Assembly: GCA_963752345.1 (NCBI GenBank)
Contig: CAVVYA010000017.1
Span: 383,657 to 447,656 of the forward strand
Source of the DNA: CAVVYA01 sp963752345
GTDB taxonomy: Bacteria; Pseudomonadota; Alphaproteobacteria; SMXQ01
Length of the DNA stretch: 64,000 nucleotides
Reading direction: 5' to 3'
The first letter of the stretch is position 1; each line of letters starts with the position of its first letter. A program made the position numbers and the translations under genes. The notes under the pieces were generated by a model. That model was not told the DNA's origin. It searched no databases and saw only the letters and a list, made by a program, of their open reading frames with translations. Positions 18,411 to 32,365 of the stretch are shown here, piece by piece.

Positions 18411-19037
18411 ATGGCGGAGACAATGAGCAAAGCGGACAAGTCTTTCATTGAAGCGGTGGCGCGCCAGTCGACGGCGACGGTTCACGAGGCGCTCGGCAAG
18501 AAGGGCGCCTTGCCTTCCGGCATCAAGGCGGTGACGCGCGGCATGCGGCTCTGCGGCCCGGCCTTCACGGTCGATTCGCCGCCGGCGAACAACCTTCTGA
18601 TCCATCAGGCGCTCTATCAGGCGCAGCCGGGCGACGTCCTCGTTGTCAGGGTCGGCGACCATTACGAGGCGGGCTACTGGGGCGAGATCATGGCCGTCGC
18701 GGCCGTGGCGCGTGGCATCGCCGGGCTGGTGATCGACGGCTGCGTGCGCGATTCCGCGGAAATGACGCGGATGAAGTTTCCGGCCTTCTCGCGCGGGCTC
18801 TGCATTCGCGGCACAGGGAAACAGGCCGGTGGCACCCTCAACAAGCCGCTGACCATCGGCGACGTGACGGTGCAGCCGGGCGACATGGTGCTCGGCGACG
18901 ACGACGGCGTGGTGGTGATCCCGCAAGAGGATTTCGCCACCATCGTCGAGAAGTCGGAGAAGCGCGTCGCAGTCGAGGATAAGATCATGGCGCGCCTCAG
19001 GGGCGGCGAGAGCACGCTGGATATCTACAAATTCTGA
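18411..19037 (+). CDS. LigK-like 4-carboxy-4-hydroxy-2-oxoadipate aldolase
   Basis: Start ATG 18411 (or 18423, MSKADKSF) gives about 208 residues. The class II CHA aldolase signatures are complete: TATVHEALGKKG near the N-terminus, the G-x-W-G-E loop at 88-92 (GYWGEIM), the VIDGCVRD motif with D109, R113 and D114, and VLGDDDGVVVIP. The end LDIYKF matches LigK-type enzymes. LigK splits 4-carboxy-4-hydroxy-2-oxoadipate into pyruvate and oxaloacetate, the last step of protocatechuate 4,5-cleavage. A LigJ-like hydratase at 16030 would supply its substrate. The gene is last in the run starting near 14.4 kb and converges on the MFS gene. Other oxo-acid aldol substrates are possible. Confidence 0.75.
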   Translation: MAETMSKADKSFIEAVARQSTATVHEALGKKGALPSGIKAVTRGMRLCGPAFTVDSPPANNLLIHQALYQAQPGDVLVVRVGDHYEAGYWGEIMAVAAVARGIAGLVIDGCVRDSAEMTRMKFPAFSRGLCIRGTGKQAGGTLNKPLTIGDVTVQPGDMVLGDDDGVVVIPQEDFATIVEKSEKRVAVEDKIMARLRGGESTLDIYKF

Positions 19038-19050
19038 GCTGCGTCGTCTG

Positions 19051-20301
19051 CTAGCGGTGTACCGGTTGAACTTCATCCGGCTTCTGCATGCGTCGTAAGG
19101 CCGGGAATAATCCCGCCCAGATGCCGACCATGAGCACGACGGCCGCACCGCCGATCACCACGGAACCGACGGCGCCGAACCAGTCGGCGGCCAAACCGGC
19201 GCGGAACTGGCCGAGCTGGCCGCCGGTCAGGACCGACACGGAACTTACCGCGGCGACCCGGCCGCGCATTTCGTCGGGAATGTTCACCTGCACGAAGGTC
19301 TGGCGGATAATGGTGTTCACCATGTCCGAAGCGCCGACCAGCACCAGCAGGGCCACGGAAAGCGCCACGTTCTCCGACAGGCCGAAGGCCAGGGTGGCGC
19401 AGCCGTAAACGGCGAGAGTGGTGAACAGCATCTTTCCGCCGCCGCGCTGAATCGGATAGTGAGTCAAGACGAAAGCCGTGATGAGACCGCCGACACCGGG
19501 CGCGCTGCGCAGGATTCCAAAGCCCATCGGGCCGATCTTCAGGATTTCATCGGCGAAGATCGGCAGCAGAGCGGTAATGCCGCCGAAAAAGGTCGCCACC
19601 AGATCGAGCGAAATCGCGCCGAGGATCGGGGGCGAGCGCCAGATGAAGCGGAATCCGTCCAGCACGGCGCCGATCCCGCCCTTGGATGGCCGGAACGGCG
19701 TCAGCGGCGGGGGCATCATCAGCATGGCGCACAACGCGATGAAATTGAACAGCAGGCAGCCAAGATAATCGACGCCCGGGCCCCAGATTGCCAGCAGAGC
19801 GCCGGCAATCGGCGGGCCGATCAACTGCGACACTTTGTTGGTCGAGGATTGCAGGGCGATGGCGCGGCCCAAAATCTCGCGCGGAACCATGGCCGGGAGC
19901 AAGGCCTGCAACGAGGGGCCCTCGAAGGCTCGCGCCATCGAATTGACAGTCAGCACTGTATAGATCGCGGCGATCGGCGGATCGAACAGCGTCAGCAGCA
20001 GGAAGCCGACCGCCATGATGGTCTGCAGGATATAGGAGCAGCGCAGGATGATGCGCCGGTCGTAGCGGTCGGCGATCTGCCCGGCGAGCAGGCTCAGCAG
20101 GAGCGGCGGCAGGAACTGCGCCAGCCCGACGAGTCCCAGGTGAAGCGGGCTTTCGGTCAGTTTCCAGATCTGCCAGCCGATGGCGATCCCGAGAAAATGA
20201 TTGCCCATATGGGACGACAAGCGCGTCGCGAACATCAGGCGGAAGGCATGGATGCGTAAAAGCGGCGTCGATTCGGTGATGGCAACCTCGGCGCCGGTCA
20301 T
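19051..20301 (-). CDS. MFS transporter (EntS/MFS_3-like)
   Basis: Start ATG 20301 (MTGAEVAITESTPLLRIHAF) is preceded by TGAGG and gives 416 residues; the open frame further upstream is not needed. Twelve hydrophobic segments can be traced, with the loop 2-3 MFS motif as AGQIADRYDRRIILRCSYIL. Conserved spots SMARAFEGPSLQALLPAMV and PDEMRGRVAAVSSV place it with the MFS_3 group that includes enterobactin exporter EntS and other efflux proteins. It lies convergent to the LigK-like gene and may export an aromatic compound or siderophore-like molecule, but no biosynthesis genes are adjacent. Substrate not deducible. Confidence 0.85.
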   Translation of the reverse strand: MTGAEVAITESTPLLRIHAFRLMFATRLSSHMGNHFLGIAIGWQIWKLTESPLHLGLVGLAQFLPPLLLSLLAGQIADRYDRRIILRCSYILQTIMAVGFLLLTLFDPPIAAIYTVLTVNSMARAFEGPSLQALLPAMVPREILGRAIALQSSTNKVSQLIGPPIAGALLAIWGPGVDYLGCLLFNFIALCAMLMMPPPLTPFRPSKGGIGAVLDGFRFIWRSPPILGAISLDLVATFFGGITALLPIFADEILKIGPMGFGILRSAPGVGGLITAFVLTHYPIQRGGGKMLFTTLAVYGCATLAFGLSENVALSVALLVLVGASDMVNTIIRQTFVQVNIPDEMRGRVAAVSSVSVLTGGQLGQFRAGLAADWFGAVGSVVIGGAAVVLMVGIWAGLFPALRRMQKPDEVQPVHR

Positions 20302-21094
20302 ATCGCAAACCTCATGAGGGTTGTCCCGTGGTCCGCTTGCTCGCGGCGACCAGGCCAACGCAATCATGCCGAGCGAACTGAAACCGGCCAGGGCTCAGAA
20401 GACGTGGCTCATGCAAGGCGCGGACGGTCCGCCACAGACAGGGCGTCAGGCCTTTCAGGATGTCGCCGATGATCGGCAGCGCCGGATAACTCAAGGCGCC
20501 GCCGGTGACGCTGGTAGCCAGCGCGACAGCCAATGGGCCTCGGCGACCGCGTGCGGTTTGCCGATCCTCGGGTAAGCCCTGTCGCCGATCGTGCAATCGA
20601 TCATCCGTTTAGCCTGGCCCCGGTGCTTCATCCGGCAGCTAGCGGGCTATCTTTACGGTCTGTCCCAAACTTCCGTAACGCTTCAGTGTGCATTGACGCG
20701 ATCATTCTGTCATCCCGGAATGACGCCGCCTGGAGAAATATTTCTCAATACTGTTGATCGAGCGGGTTTCATAGATCATCCCATTTCTTCATTTGTAAGA
20801 ACACTATGCTCAATTTTAGCAGATGGATCAGCCGCGCATTCGTGTGCACGGCACCGTACACGGACGCCGGTGCCGCGATCGCCGAAGATGTCGCCAAAAA
20901 CCCTCGCCCGCCCCGCCGCCGTCGAACCAGCGCTGTCGCCGCAGACGAGTTACGAGTGCGGCAAGCCGGCGCATGCTCGGTGCCATGCTGGAACATCGCT
21001 CAAGGATGGATAGCCCAACCCCGCCAGGATCCCGCTCGGGAACCAATCCATGTTGAGCCGGTTTAGCAAGGCACAGTCATGGCGGAGCGGAGCA
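20302..21094. other. Intergenic region, 793 bp, divergent promoters expected
   Basis: No convincing gene is seen in this gap between the MFS gene and the envelope/stress operon. It holds an inverted repeat GTCAT-N6-ATGAC at 20709-20724 and an EcfG-like promoter at its right end (21039-21063). A minus-strand frame at 20312-20596 has no family features and is not called. Confidence 0.5.
21039..21063 (+). promoter_or_regulatory. EcfG-like general-stress promoter
   Basis: GGAAC at 21039-21043 and GGTT at 21060-21063 are separated by 16 bp, one base off the alphaproteobacterial EcfG consensus GGAAC-N16/17-CGTT. It ends 31 bp upstream of ATG 21095 and so sits well to drive the 21095-23193 genes, whose types (DUF3618, holin-X fold, tiny membrane peptide) are common in envelope-stress regulons. 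The spacing is seen; sigma dependence is inference. Confidence 0.5.
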
Positions 21095-21655
21095 ATGGAC
21101 ACATCATCACCGAACCAATCATCCAAGCCCGATGCAGCCCCTACGGGAAGTCAAGCAGCAGGCAGCGGCATCGCGGGAGATATCAAGCAACAGGCCGGCG
21201 AAATTACCGAGCAGGCGAAGACGACGGCGCGCGAGGCAGTACAATCGGGCCAGTCACTTGCGGCGGACCAGTTGAACGAGTTTGCCGACGGGGTCCGGCG
21301 GTCTGCGGAAACGTGGGACGACACCCAGCATGTTTGGGTTAAGCAGGCGCTGACCAGCGCTGCGGACGGCATCGAACGCTTTTCGTCGACCCTGAAAGAT
21401 CGCGATCTGCCGTCGTTGCTTGGCGAGGTGGAGGGTATAGCCCGCCGAAATCCGGCTTTGTTCGCCGCCGGATGCGGCGTCGTGGGGTTCGCCCTGGTAC
21501 GCTTCCTTCAGAGCAGCAGCCGCGATCGGTCGTACGCCGGGGCCGAAGCCGGTTCTCGAAGGGAGTCGCAGTCCGCCCGGCAGCCGGACGCCATGGCTGC
21601 CGGTGCCGGCCGTTATTCGGACGGTCGGCAGAGCGGCTACGCCTCGACGATCTAG
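21095..21655 (+). CDS. Hypothetical envelope/stress protein with one membrane segment
   Basis: I take ATG 21095 (MDTSSPNQSSKPDAAPTG) after a GCGGAGC site; the longer frame from 21050 would overlap the promoter. The 186 residues comprise a low-complexity polar N-terminus, an amphipathic helix region (DIKQQAGEITEQAKTTAREA), a helical middle, and one hydrophobic stretch (NPALFAAGCGVVGFALVRFL) followed by a disordered Ser/Arg/Gly tail. The ARRNPALFAAG-type hydrophobic patch is typical of proteins encoded next to holin-X and DUF3618 genes in alphaproteobacteria. I know no assigned function. It is first in a compact operon and probably membrane anchored. Confidence 0.7.
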   Translation: MDTSSPNQSSKPDAAPTGSQAAGSGIAGDIKQQAGEITEQAKTTAREAVQSGQSLAADQLNEFADGVRRSAETWDDTQHVWVKQALTSAADGIERFSSTLKDRDLPSLLGEVEGIARRNPALFAAGCGVVGFALVRFLQSSSRDRSYAGAEAGSRRESQSARQPDAMAAGAGRYSDGRQSGYASTI

Positions 21656-21682
21656 AGGGAACAGGGAAGCAGGAGGTCTGAA

Positions 21683-22099
21683 ATGGCGACCAGACTACGC
21701 GACGAGGCGCGTTCGGTAACCGGACTCCTCGGCGACATCGTTCGGGATATTTCCGATCTTGTCCGCCAGGAGATCGCATTGGCCAAGGCTGAGGCGTCGG
21801 AAAAGTTGAGCAAGCTGCAAGTGGCTTTAGCCGCTATTGCGATTGGCGGCGCCGTTGCCTTCGCCGGCTTCATCAAGCTGCTCGATGCCGCGGTGTTCGC
21901 ATTGGGCAACGTCATGGGATCGCTGGTTACGCGCTTTCCCGCCCTGCCGGCGTTGATCGTCGGCGCCATCGTGGTGATCACCGGAATCGTGATGATCAAA
22001 ATCGGCCTCGATAAGTTCAGCGAGAACAGCCTGAAACTGCCACGGACCATGAAAAACGTCCGACAGGATCAGGCGGTGGTGAAGGAGCATCTGCCATGA
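21683..22099 (+). CDS. Phage holin-X/DUF1469 family membrane protein
   Basis: This 138-residue protein has an amphipathic N-terminal helix (LLGDIVRDISDLVRQEIALA) and two strongly hydrophobic segments around residues 45-75 and 85-110, the layout of the holin-superfamily group 'phage holin family' found in chromosomal stress operons. Despite its name there is no prophage here; the neighbours are chromosomal envelope genes. It follows the hypothetical protein by 27 bp and overlaps the DUF3618 gene by 4 bp (ATGA), so it is part of one operon. Its likely role is in envelope stability or membrane stress, which is not proven for the family. Confidence 0.8.
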   Translation: MATRLRDEARSVTGLLGDIVRDISDLVRQEIALAKAEASEKLSKLQVALAAIAIGGAVAFAGFIKLLDAAVFALGNVMGSLVTRFPALPALIVGAIVVITGIVMIKIGLDKFSENSLKLPRTMKNVRQDQAVVKEHLP

Positions 22100-23103
22100 G
22101 CGTCTCTGAGCGAGCCGACCGTGTTCTCGATCGTGCCACGCGCGGTGAAGCGGATATCGGCGAGATTGAGGCCTCTATCTCGGCCACCCGTGCCGACCTC
22201 GATCGCAATCTTTCCGCGATGGAACAGCGACTGTCGCCGGATGAATTGATCAACCAGGCCGTCGACTACCTGAGTTCGAGCCCGACCGAATTCCTGTCGA
22301 ACTTCGGCCAGGCCGTGAAGGCGAATCCGGTCCCGGCCGCTTTGATGACGGTGAGCCTCGCCTGGCTCATGTTCGGCGGACGGCGCTCCTCGGACAATGG
22401 CAGTGCCGCCTATCGCGGCGGCGCCTGGGCACCCGAGGGCGACGACGACGAACAGGTCTATAGCCTCCATGGAGACGCCGGCATGACGGACCGGCGCGAT
22501 GGTTCGAACCCGGTTCAGCGGGTGACCGAGTCCGTGCGCGAGCGCGCCTCGAAGTTAGGCGATCGTGCATCGCAATTGGCTGATCGGGCGTCCTCCGCGG
22601 GCGGCCGTGTTAGTCGCAAGTTCAACGAGGTCGGAGGCAAAATGACCGAAGCGAGTAAACACGCTCAGGAGGTTTTCCAAACCGCGCGTGAACGGATTGC
22701 CCAGGCGCGTGAAACACTGGCTCAGCAGCCCAAGCGGCTCCAGGCCGGCTACCGGGACATGGCGGACCATCATCCCTTTGTGCTCGGCGCGCTCGCGTTT
22801 GTCGCCGGAGCCGCGGTGGCCGCGAGCCTGCGGCGGACGCAGATCGAAGATAAAATTATGGGTGAATATCGCGATGCGGCGCTCGAAGAAGCCGAGCGGC
22901 GCGCCCGCTCGGAACTGCAGCGCGGCGCTGCTGCCGCGAAAGCCGCCTTGATCCCGTCCGGGAAAGAAGAATCGTCCGACGATCAAATGGAAATGGAGGC
23001 GGATACATCCGGCCGCGAGCGCGATAGGGATCGCGACTCCCCGTCATCGTCGTCACCTGACACATCGGCTGCCCAGCGTGACAGCCAGGATCGCTTCCAT
23101 TGA
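22096..23103 (+). CDS. DUF3618 domain protein
   Basis: ATG 22096 overlaps the upstream stop by 4 bp. Residues 20-70 contain the DUF3618 motif: IEASISATRADLDRNLSAMEQ and RLSPDELINQAVDYL. A short hydrophobic segment follows (NPVPAALMTVSLAWLMF), then an apolipoprotein-like amphipathic region with repeated RASQLADRASS-type turns and a second hydrophobic stretch near residue 230 (HPFVLGALAFVAGAAVAASL). The last 80 residues are acidic and serine rich, probably disordered. Total 335 residues. DUF3618 proteins are paired with holin-X proteins in many alphaproteobacteria, often under general-stress control. Molecular function is unknown. Confidence 0.85.
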   Translation: MSVSERADRVLDRATRGEADIGEIEASISATRADLDRNLSAMEQRLSPDELINQAVDYLSSSPTEFLSNFGQAVKANPVPAALMTVSLAWLMFGGRRSSDNGSAAYRGGAWAPEGDDDEQVYSLHGDAGMTDRRDGSNPVQRVTESVRERASKLGDRASQLADRASSAGGRVSRKFNEVGGKMTEASKHAQEVFQTARERIAQARETLAQQPKRLQAGYRDMADHHPFVLGALAFVAGAAVAASLRRTQIEDKIMGEYRDAALEEAERRARSELQRGAAAAKAALIPSGKEESSDDQMEMEADTSGRERDRDRDSPSSSSPDTSAAQRDSQDRFH

Positions 23104-23118
23104 AATGAGGAGATTCGA

Positions 23119-23193
23119 ATGAACAGCATCATCTACTTGGTAGGTCTCATCGTGGTTGTTGTCGCCATTCTTTCGTTTTTGGGCCTGCGGTAA
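23119..23193 (+). CDS. 24-residue conserved membrane peptide
   Basis: ATG 23119 is preceded by GAGGAG at 23107 with proper spacing and ends at TAA 23191-23193. The peptide MNSIIYLVGLIVVVVAILSF-LGLR is a single hydrophobic helix with an Arg end. I recall near-identical tiny proteins downstream of such operons in other alphaproteobacteria, so this is likely a real gene rather than chance. It is too short for usual gene finders. It is the last gene after DUF3618, probably cotranscribed. Confidence 0.7.
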   Translation: MNSIIYLVGLIVVVVAILSFLGLR

Positions 23194-23849
23194 CTGGCAA
23201 CTGTTAATGCCGTCACTCTGCGGCGGCGGTGCCTCGCGCCGTCTCCGCGAGTGACCAACTATATAATTATGCCGTTGGTAATAGAGGTGCCGCGCGGAGG
23301 ATAGCTTCGAGCGAACCCAACCTGTGCCACAAAAAACTCACAGGCCCCGCCCAAAAAAATCACGGGCCTGCCCAAAAAAGCTCATCTAATCCTACTCAAG
23401 CTGACATCAGTCCGTGTGGACGCAGCTCTCGCCGCGACTGTCGTAGTGCCTGAATCGATGCCGGGGGATTTTAGATGAACAATATATCCTTCCCTAGGGG
23501 GAACGGTAACGCATCATCTTGTGTGCGTGACAGCGAGCGGCGCCGAGCGCCTCATCGTGCGTGTCACCGACCGGGCCCGATTTCTTTTCCTCTCGTCGAC
23601 CCACTCGGCGGTTGCCATGCTAAAAAAGGCCGCGCAGGGCCGCGCGGCGAGCCAACTCTTGCTACTGTCAACAGCAGTGGGCAGGATAGTACATGGGATG
23701 CGACCGTCGGAAAGGGCCGTCCCTCAGCCGCGAACGAACATCCCGCAATTTATTTCTACTTCGATACGCCGTCAGTTCGCCTCGTCACCGTTCGATAGCG
23801 CGTCGGCTGGGACCGGCTGGTCTGCCGCTAGAAAACCAGGAGCACTTCG
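23194..23849. other. Intergenic region, 656 bp, with short repeats
   Basis: No supported gene is present. At 23330-23383 there are 2.5 imperfect tandem copies of a ~22-bp unit of the form CAAAAAA-TCAC-GGCC-GCC. Near 23630-23647 a CCGCGC/GCGCGG stem flanks an AGGGCC loop. The promoter of the large kinase gene should lie here but was not recognised. Open frames at 23475-23798 look random. Confidence 0.45.
23330..23383. repeat. Short imperfect tandem repeat (~22 bp unit, 2.5 copies)
   Basis: Three successive segments begin with CAAAAAA, two continue with TCAC followed by a GGCC/GGGCC and GCC motif, and the third is cut short after GCTC. The units are 21-22 bp long. No function is apparent; it could be regulatory or a remnant. 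Confidence 0.4.
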
Positions 23850-29642
<5,793 letters not shown>

Positions 29643-29649
29643 GGCGAGT

Positions 29650-31800
29650 GTGGACAACGGCGATTTGAAGTTATTTCGCAAGGGTCAGGGCGGTGCCGAC
29701 ATGGATGCCAAAAACGGCAGCGCACTCGATGGCTTGTTTGAAAACCAAGCCGCCAGCGGAGGCGCCCCGTCCGAAGAGCTCGCGCGGCCCGCTATTCTCG
29801 TCGTCGACGACGACAGCCGGAATCTGTTTGCCATGGAGCGCGCGCTGGAGGATATCGGCACGGTGGTGACGGCCGATTCCGGCGAGGAGGCGCTGCGGCA
29901 GCTTCTATCGCGGGACTTCGCGGTCATCCTGCTCGACGTCATCATGCCTGGCATGGACGGCTACGATACGGCGGCGCTGATCCGCGCCCGCGAGCGCACG
30001 CGCCAAGTGCCGATCATCTTTCTGACCGCGGTCAACAAAGACGACGCCCATATGCTGAAAGGCTACTCGATGGGCGCTGTCGATTTCGTGTTCAAGCCCG
30101 TCGATACCATGGTGCTGCGCTCGAAGGTGCAGGTCTTCGTCGAGCTTTTCGCCAAGACCCAGGAAATCCAGCGCAAGGCCGCCGAAGAGCAGCGGTTGCT
30201 CGAGGAGAATTTCCGTGTGCGCACGGAGAAGCTCATGGCCGAGCAGGCGCTTCAGCGCAGCGAGGAGCGGCAGGCCGCGATCATCAAATCGCTGCCGCTC
30301 GCGCTTTATTCCAATGAGTTCGACAGGCGCGCCGGCGGCGCGATCGGCGGCCCTCAGTTTTTCAGCGACAATGTGTTCGGCATCTGCGGTTTTCCGACGA
30401 GCCGCTTCAAGGATGACCCGGAATTCTGGGTCAACCGAATCCATCCCGATGATCGCGAGCGGGTGAGCAAGGAATTCGAGCGGCTCGGCGAGACGGAATC
30501 GATGGCTTGCGAATATCGCTGGCGCTGCGCCGATGACGCCTATCGCTATTTCCTCGACCAGGCTGTGGTGATCCGCGATGAACGGGGTCAGCCGGCGGAG
30601 ATCGTCGGCTCGCTGACCGACATCACGGAGCGGCGGCAGCTCGAACATCAACTCGTGCAGGCCCAAAAGCTCGATGCCATCGGCAAGCTGACGGGCGGAA
30701 TCGCTCACGATTTCAATAACATGCTGACGGTCGTCATCGGCTGCCTGGATCGTCTGCGGCGCACCCTGAAGGACGACCCCGCGTCGCTGAAGCGCGTCGA
30801 GATGGGCCTGCAGGGCGCGCTGCGCTGCTCCGATCTCACGCGCCGGCTCTTGATGTTCGCGCGCCGCCAGATGCTGCGGGCGGAAAGCGTCGACCTCAAT
30901 GTGCTCGTCGCCAGCATCGCCGACATGGTCCGACGCGTCATCGGCGACGATATCGAGCTTGTGCTCGATTGCGAACCGGGCCAACTCCTGGTCAAGGTCG
31001 ACCGCACTCAGGCCGAGTCGGCCTTGCTCAATCTCGTCGTCAATGCGCGCGATGCCATGCCCGAAGGCGGAACCCTGACGATCTCCACCCATACGGTCAG
31101 CGCCGCGTCGCTCGGCATTCCCCATGGCGGTTCAGCGGCAGCCAGTGAGCGATATGTCACGCTGACCGTGAAGGATACCGGCGTCGGCATCCCCAAGGAC
31201 GTCCTGAACCGCGTGTTCGAGCCGTTCTTCACCACCAAGGAGCCTGGCAAGGGCACCGGTCTCGGGCTCAGCATCATCTATGGCTTCGTCAGGGAATCCG
31301 GTGGCAACGTCACCCTCGAAAGCGAGGTCGGTTGCGGCACGAGCGTGGTAATCCAACTGCCGCAGGAACTGAGCGAGACAGCGGCTCTGCCGGCGCCCGC
31401 GCCAGACCGCCGGGCGATTGCCGGCGCGCGCGAGGGCGAAACGGTGCTCGTCGTCGAGGACGATGACGGCGTGCGCGAGATCGCGGTCGGCATCCTGGAG
31501 GACCTCGGCTACCAGGTGGTGGAGGCGCAAGACGGTCGAACGGCGCTGGAGCTGTTCGATCGCACGCCGCAAATCCACCTCGTGTTTACCGACCTGGTGA
31601 TGCCGGGTATGAGCGGTCGCGATCTGGCCGAAGAACTCACCAAACGGGGAGAGACGCGAGCGAAGGTGCTGTTAACCTCCGCTTATACAGATCGGCTGAC
31701 GGCGGAGACCACGCCCCACACCATCACCGGCTTCCTGCACAAACCCTATGGCGAGACGGATCTCGCCCATGCGGTGCGTCAGGCTATGGACGGCGCCTGA
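29650..31800 (+). CDS. Hybrid histidine kinase REC-PAS-HisKA-HATPase-REC
   Basis: GTG 29650 lies 8 bp after the preceding stop; ATG 29701 (MDAKNGSALDGLF) is an alternative start. The 716-residue cytosolic protein begins with a receiver domain (VVDDDSRNLFAM, phosphoacceptor in LLDVIMPGMDGYD), a coiled linker, a PAS/PAC region around residues 215-340 (RIHPDDRERVSKEF, GSLTDITERRQLE), a HisKA of the GGIAHDFNNMLTVV kind, an HATPase (DTGVGIPKDV, GTGLGLSIIYGF) and a C-terminal receiver (VVEDDDGVREIA, FTDLVMPGMSG). Its N-terminal receiver could accept phosphate from the large upstream kinase, which ends in receivers itself; no HPt protein is adjacent. Its output partner is not in view. Confidence 0.9.
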   Translation: MDNGDLKLFRKGQGGADMDAKNGSALDGLFENQAASGGAPSEELARPAILVVDDDSRNLFAMERALEDIGTVVTADSGEEALRQLLSRDFAVILLDVIMPGMDGYDTAALIRARERTRQVPIIFLTAVNKDDAHMLKGYSMGAVDFVFKPVDTMVLRSKVQVFVELFAKTQEIQRKAAEEQRLLEENFRVRTEKLMAEQALQRSEERQAAIIKSLPLALYSNEFDRRAGGAIGGPQFFSDNVFGICGFPTSRFKDDPEFWVNRIHPDDRERVSKEFERLGETESMACEYRWRCADDAYRYFLDQAVVIRDERGQPAEIVGSLTDITERRQLEHQLVQAQKLDAIGKLTGGIAHDFNNMLTVVIGCLDRLRRTLKDDPASLKRVEMGLQGALRCSDLTRRLLMFARRQMLRAESVDLNVLVASIADMVRRVIGDDIELVLDCEPGQLLVKVDRTQAESALLNLVVNARDAMPEGGTLTISTHTVSAASLGIPHGGSAAASERYVTLTVKDTGVGIPKDVLNRVFEPFFTTKEPGKGTGLGLSIIYGFVRESGGNVTLESEVGCGTSVVIQLPQELSETAALPAPAPDRRAIAGAREGETVLVVEDDDGVREIAVGILEDLGYQVVEAQDGRTALELFDRTPQIHLVFTDLVMPGMSGRDLAEELTKRGETRAKVLLTSAYTDRLTAETTPHTITGFLHKPYGETDLAHAVRQAMDGA

Positions 31801-31827
31801 GTTTTCTCCGGGCAGCCGGCAACCCCT

Positions 31828-32088
31828 TCACGGCTTGCGCCGCATATTGACCGACGCGATGCCGATGATGATCAGGCTGAACGCCAACAGGCGGATCAGG
31901 TAAATCCAGCTCTGCTCCTCGCGGTCCAGATCGAGTAGGCCGAGCAGGGTCTGGCTGATCGCCAGAAGGCAGAACGCGCAGGCAAAAATCAGCAGAAGGG
32001 ATTCGCGCGTTTTGCTCCAGAAGCGGAGGAAAAACACGCCGGCGATCAAATATCCCGCGGCGATGACGCCATACGCGAAGACGGTCAT
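31828..32088 (-). CDS. DUF5985-like small membrane protein
   Basis: Start ATG 32088 (MTVFAYGVIAAGYLIAG) gives 86 residues with three hydrophobic segments and a KTRESLLLIFACAFCLLA core; the C-terminus is RRKP. It is homologous in layout to its upstream neighbour (a short FFLRFWSKTRE motif against LIRAYQRSG). Such paired DUF5985-type proteins occur in alphaproteobacteria beside signalling genes. It lies convergent to the hybrid kinase and is last in a three-gene minus-strand unit. Function unknown. Confidence 0.65.
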   Translation of the reverse strand: MTVFAYGVIAAGYLIAGVFFLRFWSKTRESLLLIFACAFCLLAISQTLLGLLDLDREEQSWIYLIRLLAFSLIIIGIASVNMRRKP

Positions 32089-32092
32089 GGGT

Positions 32093-32365
32093 CTATTCCG
32101 ATTCCCAGATGAAGCCGTATAGCAGAACACTCAGGGCACCGATCGCCGTCAGGTGACGGAGCGGCAACAGATCAATCGTAGTCGGGAGCAGGACCACATC
32201 GACGAACAGGAGGAAATTGTTGAGCGTGAGGCCGACGAAGCACAGTGCGCTCCACAGCAGCAGCTTTACCCCGCTGCGCTGATAGGCGCGGATGAGCAGC
32301 AGGAGGCAGACCATGCTGGTCGCCATGCAAAGCAGATAGACCAGGGATTGCGGGATCGACATCAA
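32093..32365 (-). CDS. DUF5985-like small membrane protein
   Basis: The 90-residue product has three membrane helices (LVYLLCMATSMVCLLLLI, LWSALCFVGLTLNNFLLFV, and a C-terminal one) with a basic RAYQRSGVK loop. Its start overlaps the upstream winged-helix gene by 4 bp (ATGA), and 4 bp separate it from the next small membrane gene, so the three genes are tightly coupled. Its similarity to that neighbour suggests an ancient duplication and perhaps a heterodimeric membrane complex. Function unknown. Confidence 0.65.
   Translation of the reverse strand: MMSIPQSLVYLLCMATSMVCLLLLIRAYQRSGVKLLLWSALCFVGLTLNNFLLFVDVVLLPTTIDLLPLRHLTAIGALSVLLYGFIWESE

Noticed and set aside
20312..20596. Minus-strand small frame upstream of the MFS gene
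   Set aside because: No ribosome site, no family features and mixed composition; probably chance.
21683..22099. Possible prophage because of the holin-like gene
   Set aside because: No integrase, structural or lysis genes nearby; the family is chromosomal in many alphaproteobacteria.
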